NCBI GenBank assembly: GCA_021163705.1
Contig: JAGGTO010000070.1
Coordinates: forward strand, 1-29,469
DNA length: 29,469 nucleotides
DNA from: Thermoplasmata archaeon
Lineage (GTDB): Archaea; Thermoplasmatota; Thermoplasmata; Thermoplasmatales; Aciduliprofundaceae
Reading direction: 5' to 3'
Shown here: piece after piece, positions 6,493 through 13,020 of the stretch
Numbering within the stretch: the stretch's first letter is position 1
Layout of the letters: each line of letters starts with the position of its first letter
Position numbers and translations under genes: made by a program
The notes under the pieces: generated by a model
The model's database searches: none
The model's input: only the letters and a program-made list of their open reading frames with translations
What the model was told of the DNA's origin: nothing

Positions 6493-7376
6493 TCCAGCTT
6501 TTCTCCAGTTATGCGGTAATACATATCTATGTAAAGCTGTGAAACCTCCTTAATCATCTCATCTGGAAGTGGAGGTATTGGTGGCTCTTCCAAACCTTTT
6601 TTCCTTGCTTCCATAAGTTTCTCGTGATATCCTATGCGTCTGTAGTACTGCCTTACAAACTCCTTACTCAGCTGAACTATCTCTCCATTCTCATACTTCT
6701 CTTTATCCCACCATCTATCCTCATCCAATGTTCCAAATGTATCTACCACATATATTTCTCTTCCTTTTCCCAGGGCAAATTCCTTCTTTCCATCCACATG
6801 GATCAAATTTCTTTTTTCAACATCATTCTTTATTATCTCATCTATTTTCAGAATGATCTCTCTTATTTCCTCGATCTCCCCTTTGGTCAAACCTCCAATC
6901 TCCTGTGCCTCTTTCCAGTCCAGTTTTCTGTCGAATTTTTCAAACTTTGTGGTTATCTCAAAGTAGGGCTCCGGCAACTTTTCACCATATTTGGGCATAT
7001 TCCTGTATCCCAAACTCTTGTAGTCCACCTTTCCCTCCTTTATTCTGTCATATAGGGAGCCTGCAAGATAGTATCGGGTTATAAACTCAAGAGGTATTAG
7101 ATAATTTTCATCCCCAATACCAGGCTTATCCAGAATTCTAAATCTCTTCACAATCATCTTTGAATCCTCACAGCTTATGTAGTGATTTTTAATTCCCTTC
7201 TCGCCTATTTTGCGGAACCAGAAGGCAGAACTCTTGCAGAGGGTTTCACCTTTCCTGGGTATCTTGGAGGGAATAATCTTGTCAAACACTGATATGTTAT
7301 CTGTAAAATAGAACAATAGCTGGTCATCATTAAAGGAATACACTTCCTTTACCTTCCCCTTTCTCAACAGTTCCAT
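6489..7376 (-). CDS. purC: Phosphoribosylaminoimidazole-succinocarboxamide synthase (SAICAR synthetase)
   Basis: A 295-residue PurC, which condenses CAIR with aspartate using ATP in de novo purine synthesis. Recognisable segments are the N-terminal MELLRKGKVKEVY (G-K-V-K-x-VY nucleotide loop), FTDNISVFDKIIPSKIPRKG, IPLEFITRYYLAGSLYDR, EPYFEITTKFEKFD, LIHVDGKKEFALG and VVDTFGTLDEDRWW, with the C-terminal SKEFVRQYYRRIGY. Length is in the range of the longer, eukaryote-like form of the family. It lies 30 bases downstream of a coiled-coil microprotein gene on the same strand and may be co-transcribed with it. No other purine genes are in the window. Confidence 0.95.
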   Translation of the reverse strand: MELLRKGKVKEVYSFNDDQLLFYFTDNISVFDKIIPSKIPRKGETLCKSSAFWFRKIGEKGIKNHYISCEDSKMIVKRFRILDKPGIGDENYLIPLEFITRYYLAGSLYDRIKEGKVDYKSLGYRNMPKYGEKLPEPYFEITTKFEKFDRKLDWKEAQEIGGLTKGEIEEIREIILKIDEIIKNDVEKRNLIHVDGKKEFALGKGREIYVVDTFGTLDEDRWWDKEKYENGEIVQLSKEFVRQYYRRIGYHEKLMEARKKGLEEPPIPPLPDEMIKEVSQLYIDMYYRITGEKLD

Positions 7377-7406
7377 AAAAAGAGATAAAAGAGGAGGGAT
7401 AAAAAA

Positions 7407-7565
7407 TTAGCGGTTGGCCATCATCTGAAGATATGTATAGAGTTGATGCACATAGCTCTTTATGCTCTGTATATCCTTTTCCAATGACCGTATATCCATT
7501 TCCAATCTATTGACCTTCTCTTCAAGCCTAGCAAGCCTTTCACTCAAATCCTCTGGAGATACCAT
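7407..7565 (-). CDS. 52-residue coiled-coil microprotein
   Basis: A short gene of 52 residues with a continuous heptad-like coiled coil (LSERLARLEEKVNRLEMDI then RSLEKDIQSIKSYVHQL) and a short tyrosine/methionine tail. The ATG at 7565 is preceded by GAGGTGAGAGA, a reasonable Shine-Dalgarno that overlaps the stop region of the membrane-protein gene 11 bases upstream, so the two form an operon. The protein has no membrane segment or catalytic motif. It may oligomerise or bind the neighbouring membrane protein; that is context-based. The regular heptads and the good ribosome site argue for a real gene despite its size. Confidence 0.68.
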   Translation of the reverse strand: MVSPEDLSERLARLEEKVNRLEMDIRSLEKDIQSIKSYVHQLYTYLQMMANR

Positions 7566-7576
7566 TCTCTCTCACC

Positions 7577-7954
7577 TCATGTTGGTGGAGGCGGCGGCAA
7601 AACTGTAGGCGGTGGAGGTTTCCATGATAATCCAAGAGCTCCACCGATTATACCCAGTATGAAGCCTATGAAAAATCCACCGCCAATGAAAATGCTCAGG
7701 ATCGAAAATACGAGCACTATAGTGGCTCCACTCTTCACCTTATTTGGATCTCTCATCATCAGCGCACCAAGAAGTACGAGGATGCCAAACACTATACCTA
7801 TGGCCACCAATGCAACTCCAGCTATGGGAAGTATTGCTGCCACAGATGCTCCTATCGCCGAGATAAGCAGTCCATTTAGAAGGATGAATATCCCTGCTAT
7901 CAATGATAGTACAAACGCCGTTGAAGGATAACTCTCACTCACGCCATCACCCAA
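7577..7954 (-). CDS. Small membrane protein with polyproline C-terminal tail
   Basis: I do not recognise a family. The 125-residue protein has four hydrophobic, glycine/alanine-rich segments (about residues 12-35, 38-65, 75-92 and 93-108) and a short tail with two runs of prolines (KPPPPTVLPPPPPT). The longest start is TTG 7954; a GTG at 7942 is about 33 bases from the TATA-like CATATAAATA at 7971-7980 and is an alternative. The proline tail is probably cytoplasmic or surface-exposed and suited to protein contacts. It is co-encoded with the coiled-coil microprotein. Similar four-helix proteins with proline tails occur in Thermoplasmata, but the role is unknown. Confidence 0.72.
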   Translation of the reverse strand: MGDGVSESYPSTAFVLSLIAGIFILLNGLLISAIGASVAAILPIAGVALVAIGIVFGILVLLGALMMRDPNKVKSGATIVLVFSILSIFIGGGFFIGFILGIIGGALGLSWKPPPPTVLPPPPPT

Positions 7955-8015
7955 TAATGATACATGTTTGCATATAAATAATTTCCGTAGCCATCAGGTG
8001 AAAAACTGGACGAAA

Positions 8016-8025
8016 GATTAAATAG
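8016..8025 (+). promoter_or_regulatory. TATA element for the UPF0200 kinase gene
   Basis: GATTAAATAG is centred about 25 bases before the ATG at 8045, giving a leaderless transcript. No Shine-Dalgarno is present before the ATG. Confidence 0.5.
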
Positions 8026-8044
8026 AGGAATTCGATATTTCCGC

Positions 8045-8605
8045 ATGCTCGTAATTCTGCTTGCAGGTATGCCTGGAGCGGGAAAGGAGGAATTTGTAAA
8101 AGTAGCAAAGGAAATGGGATATGTGATAATAAGAATGGGAGATGTTGTGAGAGAATTTGTAAAATCTTTAGGATTGGAGCTGAAGGACAGTATAGTGGGT
8201 GGAATAGCAAATGATGAGAGGAAGAGGCATGGAATAGATATATGGGCAAAGAGAACTGTTGAGAAAATAGAGAGGATGGATGAGAAGAAAATAGTAATAG
8301 ATGGAATAAGATGCATAGAGGAGGTGGATATTTTCAGAAAAAAATTTGGAGATAATGTTATTCTCGTGGGTATTTTTGCTCCTCGGAAAATGAGGTTTGA
8401 GAGGATATTGAAAAGGAAAAGGGAGGACGATATTTCATCCTGGGAGGAATTGGTTAAGAGGGAGATGAGAGAATTATCCTGGGGACTTGGAAATGTATTT
8501 GCCCTCAGCGATTATATGATGGTGAATACTTCCTCACTGGAGGACTTCAGAAAAGATGTCAGAAACTTTCTTCTCGCTCTTGAGAAAGAGAAGGGTGATC
8601 CTTGA
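8045..8605 (+). CDS. UPF0200-family P-loop nucleotide kinase-like protein
   Basis: A 186-residue P-loop protein of the archaeal UPF0200 family (adenylate-kinase / dephospho-CoA-kinase-like fold). The P-loop GMPGAGKEEF is at residues 8-17, with Glu in the place of the usual Ser/Thr after GK, as is typical for this family. Other conserved blocks are MGDVVREFV, GGIANDERKRHGIDIWAKRT, VIDGIRCIEEVDIF and RFERILKRKREDD (LID-like basic segment). The substrate is not established. The true archaeal dephospho-CoA kinase is probably the GTP-dependent enzyme at 11089-11601, so this protein should not be called CoaE. The last 72 bases overlap the convergent zinc-ribbon gene. Confidence 0.87.
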   Translation: MLVILLAGMPGAGKEEFVKVAKEMGYVIIRMGDVVREFVKSLGLELKDSIVGGIANDERKRHGIDIWAKRTVEKIERMDEKKIVIDGIRCIEEVDIFRKKFGDNVILVGIFAPRKMRFERILKRKREDDISSWEELVKREMRELSWGLGNVFALSDYMMVNTSSLEDFRKDVRNFLLALEKEKGDP

Positions 8606-9010
8606 AGCAATTTTGTAAATTTTATTTTTACTTTTGGCAGTTTTGAGAATGCTTCCCGGAGGAGCCACAAAGGGAATCTCTCCCCATATAAAACTCACCT
8701 CCCCCTCTTCCATAATCTCTCCTTCCAGGGGGAATTCTCCCTGTAACTGGTATATATCTCCATCTTTTAGAAGATACCAGTTTTCTCCATCGTATTTATA
8801 ATGCTCCTCGTACTCTCCAAATTTTATATAGCCGGGAGAATCAATTTTTGAGAAGTAATACCATCCCTTATCCTTCGGCACTCTATAAAATTTTCTCTCT
8901 TCAGGATTCACTATTAAAAGGCTTCCGCAGTAGGGACAGGTGAGCATCCTAGCATAGCTCCTATCTCCCAGCTGGGCATAGCAGGTGGGACACTGCCATG
9001 TGAGTCTCAT
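8534..9010 (-). CDS. Zinc-ribbon protein, possibly DUF4178-like
   Basis: A 158-residue protein with an N-terminal zinc ribbon (Cys7, Cys10, Cys25, Cys28: CPTC then CPYCG) and a beta-rich central region with aromatic repeats (YYFSKIDSPGYIKFGEY, DGENWYLLKDGDIYQL). The WYLL-DG-IYQL pattern recalls DUF4178, a domain of unknown function often preceded by a zinc ribbon, but I hold that loosely. Its ATG overlaps the folP stop (ATGA at 9007-9010), so it is translated from the folP transcript. The last 24 residues are encoded antisense to the UPF0200 gene and may be variable. Confidence 0.7.
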   Translation of the reverse strand: MRLTWQCPTCYAQLGDRSYARMLTCPYCGSLLIVNPEERKFYRVPKDKGWYYFSKIDSPGYIKFGEYEEHYKYDGENWYLLKDGDIYQLQGEFPLEGEIMEEGEVSFIWGEIPFVAPPGSILKTAKSKNKIYKIASRITLLFLKSEKKVSDIFSEVLQ

Positions 9011-10188
9011 ATGCTTGCCCCCATAATTGCCTCTGCTATTTTTATGGCCCTTATATTCTCCTTCACATCGTGAACCCTTACAATGGAGGCACCCTTGAGT
9101 ACAGCCACAATATTACTTGCTATTGTTCCCTCCAATCTTTCCTCAATATCTAAATTAAGAATCTTTCCTATGAAACTTTTTCGCGATGTTCCTATAAGTA
9201 TGGGTTTTCCTAGGGATTTAAATGAATTCAGATTTTTGAGAATTACGAGATTGTCCTCCACTCTCTTTCCAAAGCCTATGCCAGGATCTATTATAATTTT
9301 ATCTTCTTCTATCCCTTTGCTTATTGCAAATTCAATTCTATTCCTCAAAAACCTTATGATATCGGCAACGGTGTCTTCATAGGTGGGATTAAGCTGCATG
9401 TTTTTAGGCTCACCTTTCATATGCATAATAACAACAGCGGCATCGTAATCCTTGATGACTTCAGCCATCCCCTCCTTGCGAAGTCCATATATGTCATTAA
9501 CTATGCTTGCTCCTCTCTTGAGGGCTTCCTCCGCCACCCTGGGCTTATAGGTATCTATGGATATCGGTACCTTCAAATCGTCAAGATTTTCAAGCACTGG
9601 AATAATCCTCCCAAGCTCCTCCTCCTCACTCACTGGAGATGAAAAAGGTCTGGAGGACTCCCCTCCAATATCAATTATATCCGCTCCCTCTCTCACCATC
9701 TCATGCACTCTTTTAACGGCATTTTCCACTGTGTAATATTTTCCACCATCGGAAAAGGAATCGGGCGTGACATTGAGAATTCCCATGATTTTAACAGGTG
9801 GAACATTTATCCTATAATTCCTCGCCTTTATTTCAAACTCATATGTGCGATAATTTTCTATACTCTCCTCCATTTCTTCAGCTATTATTTTTCCTTTGAA
9901 TGGCTGCTTCTTCATCTTCTCAATAAGAATTTCAAACTGTCTTTCAGTTCCAAATAATATAGCATCTGTGGTGTCACATTTCAGGGCAGCGGTGCACCAG
10001 GGAAGGGCACATTCCATATCCGCTGCCAGTGCCTCCTGTTTGAGTAAAAGGGCAGCCTTAAGAGGTATGTCCTCCAATTTAATGCCATAAAACTTGCCTT
10101 TTTCTCTCATAATTTCTATACCATCCTCAGATACTCCTATTTTCTTCATTGCCTCTTCAACATCATTTATTATATGGGCATTGAACAT
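9007..10188 (-). CDS. folP: Dihydropteroate synthase with N-terminal extra domain
   Basis: A 393-residue protein. Residues about 131-393 are a complete dihydropteroate synthase barrel: GILNVTPDSFSDGG (136-149), GADIIDIGGESSRP, PISIDTYKP, IVNDIYG, IDPGIGFGK and GTSRKSFIG, closing with RVHDV. This enzyme joins a pterin pyrophosphate to an aminobenzoate-type substrate in folate-like cofactor synthesis. Residues 1-130 form an additional alpha/beta domain with Cys60, Cys65 and Cys71, seen on some archaeal and clostridial DHPS proteins; its role is unknown. The ATG at 10188 is about 27 bases from a TATA element (10211-10220). It lies at the edge of the hairpin array and is followed by a zinc-ribbon gene in an overlapping operon. 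Confidence 0.92.
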   Translation of the reverse strand: MFNAHIINDVEEAMKKIGVSEDGIEIMREKGKFYGIKLEDIPLKAALLLKQEALAADMECALPWCTAALKCDTTDAILFGTERQFEILIEKMKKQPFKGKIIAEEMEESIENYRTYEFEIKARNYRINVPPVKIMGILNVTPDSFSDGGKYYTVENAVKRVHEMVREGADIIDIGGESSRPFSSPVSEEEELGRIIPVLENLDDLKVPISIDTYKPRVAEEALKRGASIVNDIYGLRKEGMAEVIKDYDAAVVIMHMKGEPKNMQLNPTYEDTVADIIRFLRNRIEFAISKGIEEDKIIIDPGIGFGKRVEDNLVILKNLNSFKSLGKPILIGTSRKSFIGKILNLDIEERLEGTIASNIVAVLKGASIVRVHDVKENIRAIKIAEAIMGASI

Positions 10189-10208
10189 AAATGGGAGATG
10201 GGATGATA

Positions 10209-10220
10209 GGTTAAAAAATT
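10209..10220 (-). promoter_or_regulatory. TATA element for folP
   Basis: Minus-strand AATTTTTTAACC is centred about 27 bases before the folP ATG at 10188, implying a leaderless message. It sits immediately beside the hairpin array, which therefore lies upstream of this promoter. Confidence 0.5.
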
Positions 10221-10321
10221 AATCCACGAAGGGGGGCTTTGCCCCCTCTCTACACCCCCCAGAAGGGGCACCGTAGGTGCCCCTTTCTAAACCCCCACTT
10301 TTTCTTTCCGGGTAAAGCCGC

Positions 10322-10620
10322 TTTCTTTCTAAGAAAGGGGCTTTGTTTGGGGGTAAAGCACCTTTTTTAAAGGGGCTTTTGGGTAAATGAGCAACCGAAG
10401 GTTGCGAGCAAGCCTCACGATTTTGTGAGGCTCTGACCCCTTTTCTAAAGGGCTTTTGGGGGTTCGGAAGGGTTGATAAGGGCGGGGAAGGCGCCCTTAT
10501 TTTCTTTCTAAGAAAGGTGCTAAGTGGACCGGGCGGAAGGAGCAAAAACTTGGTTTTGTGAGTAAAACTGAAAATAATTTTTCTTCTTTGGGGATAAAGC
10601 ACCTTTCTTTCTAAGAAAGG
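10322..10620. repeat. Three exact copies of a 17-bp palindromic core
   Basis: TTTCTTTCTAAGAAAGG occurs exactly at 10322-10338, 10501-10517 and 10604-10620. In the first and third copies it is enclosed by matching AAAGC / GCTTT arms, extending the stem; the middle copy has kept only one flank (GTGCT). Related stems with a different loop occur at 10355-10379 and 10438-10452. This shows that the array grew by copying a palindromic unit rather than by chance. Confidence 0.85.
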
Positions 10621-10628
10621 TGCTTTAT
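10594..10628 (-). terminator. Perfect 16-bp hairpin after rps27ae
   Basis: ATAAAGCACCTTTCTT and its exact complement enclose a three-base loop (10610-10612). It begins three bases past the rps27ae stop on the minus strand, where the rpo7-to-rps27ae transcript must end. Archaeal termination usually relies on T-runs rather than stems, so a role in 3'-end protection or as part of the repeat family is equally possible. Confidence 0.5.
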
Positions 10629-10631
10629 AGC

Positions 10632-10784
10632 TTATCTTTTCTTGAACTCTGTATAACCACACTTACCGCAGGAGTAGCGGTCCTCATGCTCGGCCATGAA
10701 TACACCAGGTCCACATTTAGGGCAGAATCTTCTCTTGCGAATAAGTTTGCCGTCCTTAATTTCATAAAGCTCTCTTTTTTCCAT
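10632..10784 (-). CDS. rps27ae: 30S ribosomal protein S27ae
   Basis: A 50-residue zinc ribosomal protein of the small subunit. It contains the family signature [20 protein letters not shown] and four zinc ligands, Cys21, Cys24, Cys39 and Cys42, ending [10 protein letters not shown]; length is normal for archaeal S27ae. The start is taken as ATG 10784, seven bases after the GGAGG that closes rps24e; an in-frame ATG at 10790 overlaps the rps24e stop as ATGA but sits too close to the ribosome site. It is the last gene of the rpo7-spt4-DPCK-rps24e operon. It is too short for many gene finders. Confidence 0.95.
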   Translation of the reverse strand: MEKRELYEIKDGKLIRKRRFCPKCGPGVFMAEHEDRYSCGKCGYTEFKKR

Positions 10785-10786
10785 AT

Positions 10787-11086
10787 TCATTCCTCCTCCT
10801 TCTTTTCTATAAGCTTATTTCTCAACAAGACATATTCTGGCTCAGTTTTAAGAGCATGCTCCACACTCTCATATATCTTGGCAAATCCCCTAGTAACTGG
10901 CGCACCAAAAGAGGTATGCATTCTTTCAAGCACCACTCTATTTTTCTCAGCATTAAGATTGGCTGCCAGTAAATTGCGAACATCCTCTCGTGTGGGAGTT
11001 TTATCTTTAATATGAACTACCTCAAATTGAACCTCCAATCGATGAAGCAATGGATTCTCCCTCTTCTCTATGATTTTGAGTTCCAT
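10787..11086 (-). CDS. rps24e: 30S ribosomal protein S24e
   Basis: A 99-residue archaeal S24e. The N-terminal strand [23 protein letters not shown] and the conserved centre [15 protein letters not shown] and [15 protein letters not shown] are diagnostic for the family, which forms part of the small ribosomal subunit. The C-terminus is a short acidic/lysine tail whose GAGGAGGA codons double as the Shine-Dalgarno for rps27ae. It follows the GTP-dependent dephospho-CoA kinase gene by two bases, the gene order known across many archaea. Confidence 0.96.
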   Translation of the reverse strand: MELKIIEKRENPLLHRLEVQFEVVHIKDKTPTREDVRNLLAANLNAEKNRVVLERMHTSFGAPVTRGFAKIYESVEHALKTEPEYVLLRNKLIEKKEEE

Positions 11087-11088
11087 CT

Positions 11089-11601
11089 CTATACCTCCAT
11101 TTCCTTTATTATCTCCTTAACTTCCTTCTTATCTTCATCACTTATTTTTATCATGACTACACCCGTATTGGGCATCCCATATATAACTATAGCGCCTATG
11201 GGTGCAAAATGAACCACCGGGATAACTGCAAGATCCTCTTCCCCATCCACCTCTATCCTCCACCTCTTTTTGGAGTGAATAGCTTTTCTTACAACCTTCC
11301 AAAGTTCGGGGGTTATGGTTCCCGGGGGATTGGAAACCTTCACAACATTCTCTCCAAATTTTTTTATGCGTTCATCTTCGTATTTTCCCCTCTTGGTTCT
11401 GTAATCCACAATAGCAATTTTTGGTTCCTTACCAAGCTTAAGGAGTGTGGAGGTAACAACATCTCCCACACATATAATCTCTCCCTCCAAATTTTTAATC
11501 TCTCCCTCACTCACAAGCTCTCCATGAACCTCTTGCAATTTTTTCCTCGTTTTTTCACGGAGTATGAGAGGCTTATCTAACTCGGAGAGCAAATTCTCCA
11601 T
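11089..11601 (-). CDS. GTP-dependent dephospho-CoA kinase (DUF359 family)
   Basis: A 170-residue DUF359 protein. The family, represented by Thermococcus TK1697, phosphorylates the 3'-OH of dephospho-CoA with GTP, the last step of archaeal CoA synthesis, and is unrelated to bacterial CoaE. Visible signatures are GDVVTSTLLKLGKEPKIAIVD, YRTKRGKYED, VSNPPGTITPELW, DGEEDLAVIPVVHFAPIGAIVIYG and a C-terminal lysine-rich helix. The ATG at 11601 overlaps the end of spt4 by 29 bases. Its place between spt4 and rps24e is a conserved archaeal arrangement that supports the call. Confidence 0.92.
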   Translation of the reverse strand: MENLLSELDKPLILREKTRKKLQEVHGELVSEGEIKNLEGEIICVGDVVTSTLLKLGKEPKIAIVDYRTKRGKYEDERIKKFGENVVKVSNPPGTITPELWKVVRKAIHSKKRWRIEVDGEEDLAVIPVVHFAPIGAIVIYGMPNTGVVMIKISDEDKKEVKEIIKEMEV

Positions 11602-11758
11602 TATCGGCCCCCATTTCTGCAGCTATTCTTGATTTCTCCTTGACCAGAATGAAAACATAGCCATGCCATTCATCTGTCGTCTCACCACCACAGTAGGGAC
11701 ATATATCCTCAGTGGTGATCCTCCTGCAGTTTCTACAAGCCTTAAGCTCTTTCTTCAT
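11573..11758 (-). CDS. spt4: Transcription elongation factor Spt4 (RpoE'')
   Basis: A 61-residue Spt4, the zinc-binding partner of Spt5 that clamps archaeal RNA polymerase for processive elongation. Four zinc ligands are present (Cys8, Cys11, Cys20, Cys23: CRNC and CPYCGG), followed by the strand EWHGYVFILVKEKSRIAAEMG that pairs with the Spt5 NGN domain. Length is normal for archaea. The start overlaps the rpo7 stop by four bases, and the gene order rpo7-spt4 is a classic archaeal operon. Confidence 0.95.
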   Translation of the reverse strand: MKKELKACRNCRRITTEDICPYCGGETTDEWHGYVFILVKEKSRIAAEMGADNGEFALRVR

Positions 11759-12357
11759 TTCTTACCCTCCTTCTGCTCACCTTTTACAAGCTCTTCGATC
11801 CACTCAAATTTCCCCAATCCAGGTTGACGCATAGTCAATCCAATTTTACTCTGTCTTGGATTCGCATCATTTATGCTCAGTGCCACTATTCTTGCAATCA
11901 CCTTATCCTTAACTCTCAGGGTTTTCTTGCTCTCTTTACCTATGAACCTCTTGTTTTCAACATCCACATCTATAACATCATCCATTATCTGGCTTATGTG
12001 AAGAAGTCCATCTATCGGCCCAAATCTTATAAAAGCACCGAATTTCAAGGCATCCACAACATCCCCAACTATAACCTCCTGAAGCTCTGGATGAAATGCA
12101 AGGGCTTTAAATCTCACCTTTTGATAAACTGCCCCATCTCCAGGAACTATAATCCCATCACCTACCTTCTCCAGGGAGAGAAGAAGAACTATTATGTATT
12201 TTCTCTCTGCAGGATCCTTCACCTCTTCCCGCGGGAAAGAATATACATTACCCTCGATTTTTTCCCGGGCAAGGTCCTCTATAACCTCATCTATATCCTC
12301 CCCGAGAAGCGGTGGGGGTATCCTAATTACATCTTCCTGTTCCACTATCAAATACAT
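11755..12357 (-). CDS. rpo7: DNA-directed RNA polymerase subunit Rpo7 (RpoE1)
   Basis: This is the archaeal RPB7 homologue, which with Rpo4 forms the polymerase stalk. It has the N-terminal SHS2-like domain (MYLIVEQEDVIRIPPPLLG) and a C-terminal S1 domain (VGDVVDALKFGAFIRFGPIDGLLHISQI; final strands IGLTMRQPGLG). The reading frame extends 20 codons further upstream to 12417, but the start is placed at ATG 12357 because family members begin at this Met and a TATA element at 12379-12388 is correctly spaced for a leaderless start here. That gives 200 residues, close to the usual size. It heads the operon with spt4, GTP-DPCK, rps24e and rps27ae. Confidence 0.94.
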   Translation of the reverse strand: MYLIVEQEDVIRIPPPLLGEDIDEVIEDLAREKIEGNVYSFPREEVKDPAERKYIIVLLLSLEKVGDGIIVPGDGAVYQKVRFKALAFHPELQEVIVGDVVDALKFGAFIRFGPIDGLLHISQIMDDVIDVDVENKRFIGKESKKTLRVKDKVIARIVALSINDANPRQSKIGLTMRQPGLGKFEWIEELVKGEQKEGKK

Positions 12358-12378
12358 GCTTGGGCGAAAGTTCAAGGA

Positions 12379-12388
12379 GTTTATAAAG
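12379..12388 (-). promoter_or_regulatory. TATA element for the rpo7 operon
   Basis: Minus-strand CTTTATAAAC is centred 26 bases upstream of ATG 12357. It lies inside the would-be N-terminal extension of the longer reading frame, which is the main reason for rejecting that extension. Confidence 0.6.
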
Positions 12389-12420
12389 TTTCCCCTTACC
12401 CACTCTTTTTGACTCACCCA

Positions 12421-12687
12421 TTAAAATTTGTTTTTATACACAGATTTTCGATGTCTCACATGATAAATTATTATCTCCTTCCTTTCCTCATCCACCTGAT
12501 ATATTATCCTGTAATTTCCAACCCTCAATCTGTATGTCCGTTCTGTCCCTCTAATCTTTTTTGAATCTCTCGGATATGGGTCATTTTCCAATTCATCTAT
12601 TGCCCTAACTATCCTCTTTATTACATCTCTTGGTAGCTTCAGGATCTCTTTCTCCACCGATCTCTTGAGCTTAATCAAGTAGCCCAT
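12421..12687 (-). CDS. RelE/ParE-family toxin
   Basis: An 88-residue RelE-type protein. Family features are YLIKLKRSVEKEILKLPRDVIKRI (first helix pair), the conserved IRGTERTYRLRVGNYRIIYQV core with Arg residues on the central sheet, and the closing VRHRKSVYKN. RelE toxins cleave mRNA in the ribosomal A site or otherwise stop growth. The start overlaps the end of the antitoxin gene by 17 bases, the normal order (antitoxin first) and coupling for such modules. It ends just upstream of the rpo7 promoter. Confidence 0.9.
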   Translation of the reverse strand: MGYLIKLKRSVEKEILKLPRDVIKRIVRAIDELENDPYPRDSKKIRGTERTYRLRVGNYRIIYQVDEERKEIIIYHVRHRKSVYKNKF

Positions 12688-12877
12688 CCTTCTTCAGCCT
12701 CTTTTTCAACTCCACAAAGGATATCTCTGGCTCTTCCTTTCTTTCTGCTATTATCTTCAAATCTCTTAAATCTTCCAGTAACCTCTCATACTCTTCTATC
12801 GGCAGTATTACCGCCTTCTTTTCACCCATTTCCCCTACTATGTACTCCACTTTCCCCACAGCCATATTTCTACTCAT
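12671..12877 (-). CDS. RelB/Phd-like antitoxin
   Basis: A 68-residue antitoxin for the overlapping RelE-type toxin. The N-terminal part (VEYIVGEMGEKKAVILPIEEYERLLEDLRDL) has the Phd/YefM-like strand plus the PIEEYERLLE helix, while the C-terminal charged tail (EEPEISFVELKKRLKKDGLLD) is the usual toxin-wrapping segment. The longest start is ATG 12877; a second ATG at 12865 is better spaced (about 28 bases) from the TATA element at 12887-12899 and may be the real, leaderless start (64 residues). Such antitoxins normally repress their own promoter. Confidence 0.85.
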   Translation of the reverse strand: MSRNMAVGKVEYIVGEMGEKKAVILPIEEYERLLEDLRDLKIIAERKEEPEISFVELKKRLKKDGLLD

Positions 12878-12886
12878 CCCATCATT

Positions 12887-12899
12887 TTATTTAAATATT
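12887..12899 (-). promoter_or_regulatory. TATA element for the toxin-antitoxin operon
   Basis: Minus-strand AATATTTAAATAA, itself nearly palindromic, lies about 28 bases from the in-frame ATG at 12865 and 16 from the one at 12877. Spacing favours the downstream start. Confidence 0.5.
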
Positions 12900-13020
12900 C
12901 CTTGCATGTCCTCTCCGCTATTTTCCCATCTTTCTATCAATATTGCTAATTTACATCTAACTTGAGGCATCTTCGATATTCCAAAATTATTTATTCCACC
13001 TCATCCTTGGGGAAAATAGG

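Larger units (their letters stand above)
10189..10631. repeat. Array of about ten GC-rich hairpins in a 443-base gene-free stretch
   Basis: No credible gene lies here. The stretch is much more GC-rich than its surroundings and is made of consecutive inverted repeats: 10232-10246, 10263-10285 (10-bp perfect stem), 10314-10344, 10355-10379, 10391-10405, 10411-10432 (8-bp stem), 10438-10452, 10476-10500 (9-bp stem), 10501-10515 and 10594-10628 (16-bp perfect stem). Most have loops of three to seven bases, and several are introduced by GGG(G)(A/T)AAAGC. The array separates the end of the ribosomal operon from the folP promoter. It could be a decayed or amplified palindromic element, a structured RNA or a strong transcription barrier. 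Confidence 0.85.

Noticed and set aside
7939..8316. Minus-strand open frames opposite the UPF0200 gene
   Set aside because: Antisense shadows; serine/leucine/proline-rich composition without motifs, opposite a gene with clear kinase motifs.
8045..8605. Annotation of the UPF0200 protein as dephospho-CoA kinase CoaE
   Set aside because: The fold family is similar but the sequence is UPF0200, and a GTP-dependent dephospho-CoA kinase is encoded at 11089-11601.
10189..10631. CRISPR array
   Set aside because: Repeats are palindromic, unevenly spaced and unequal, with no uniform spacers and no cas genes.
10219..10662. Minus-strand 147-codon open frame through the hairpin array with repeated KAPFLERK and LYP segments
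   Set aside because: Its repeated peptides are just the palindromic DNA repeats translated, and its start lies inside the genuine rps27ae gene in another frame.
12358..12417. 20-residue N-terminal extension of Rpo7
   Set aside because: The rpo7 TATA element lies inside it and the family starts at the internal Met.
11824..12564. 246-codon plus-strand frame opposite rpo7
   Set aside because: Antisense shadow of a recognised essential gene and of the RelE gene; composition rich in Tyr, Ile and His with no domain pattern.
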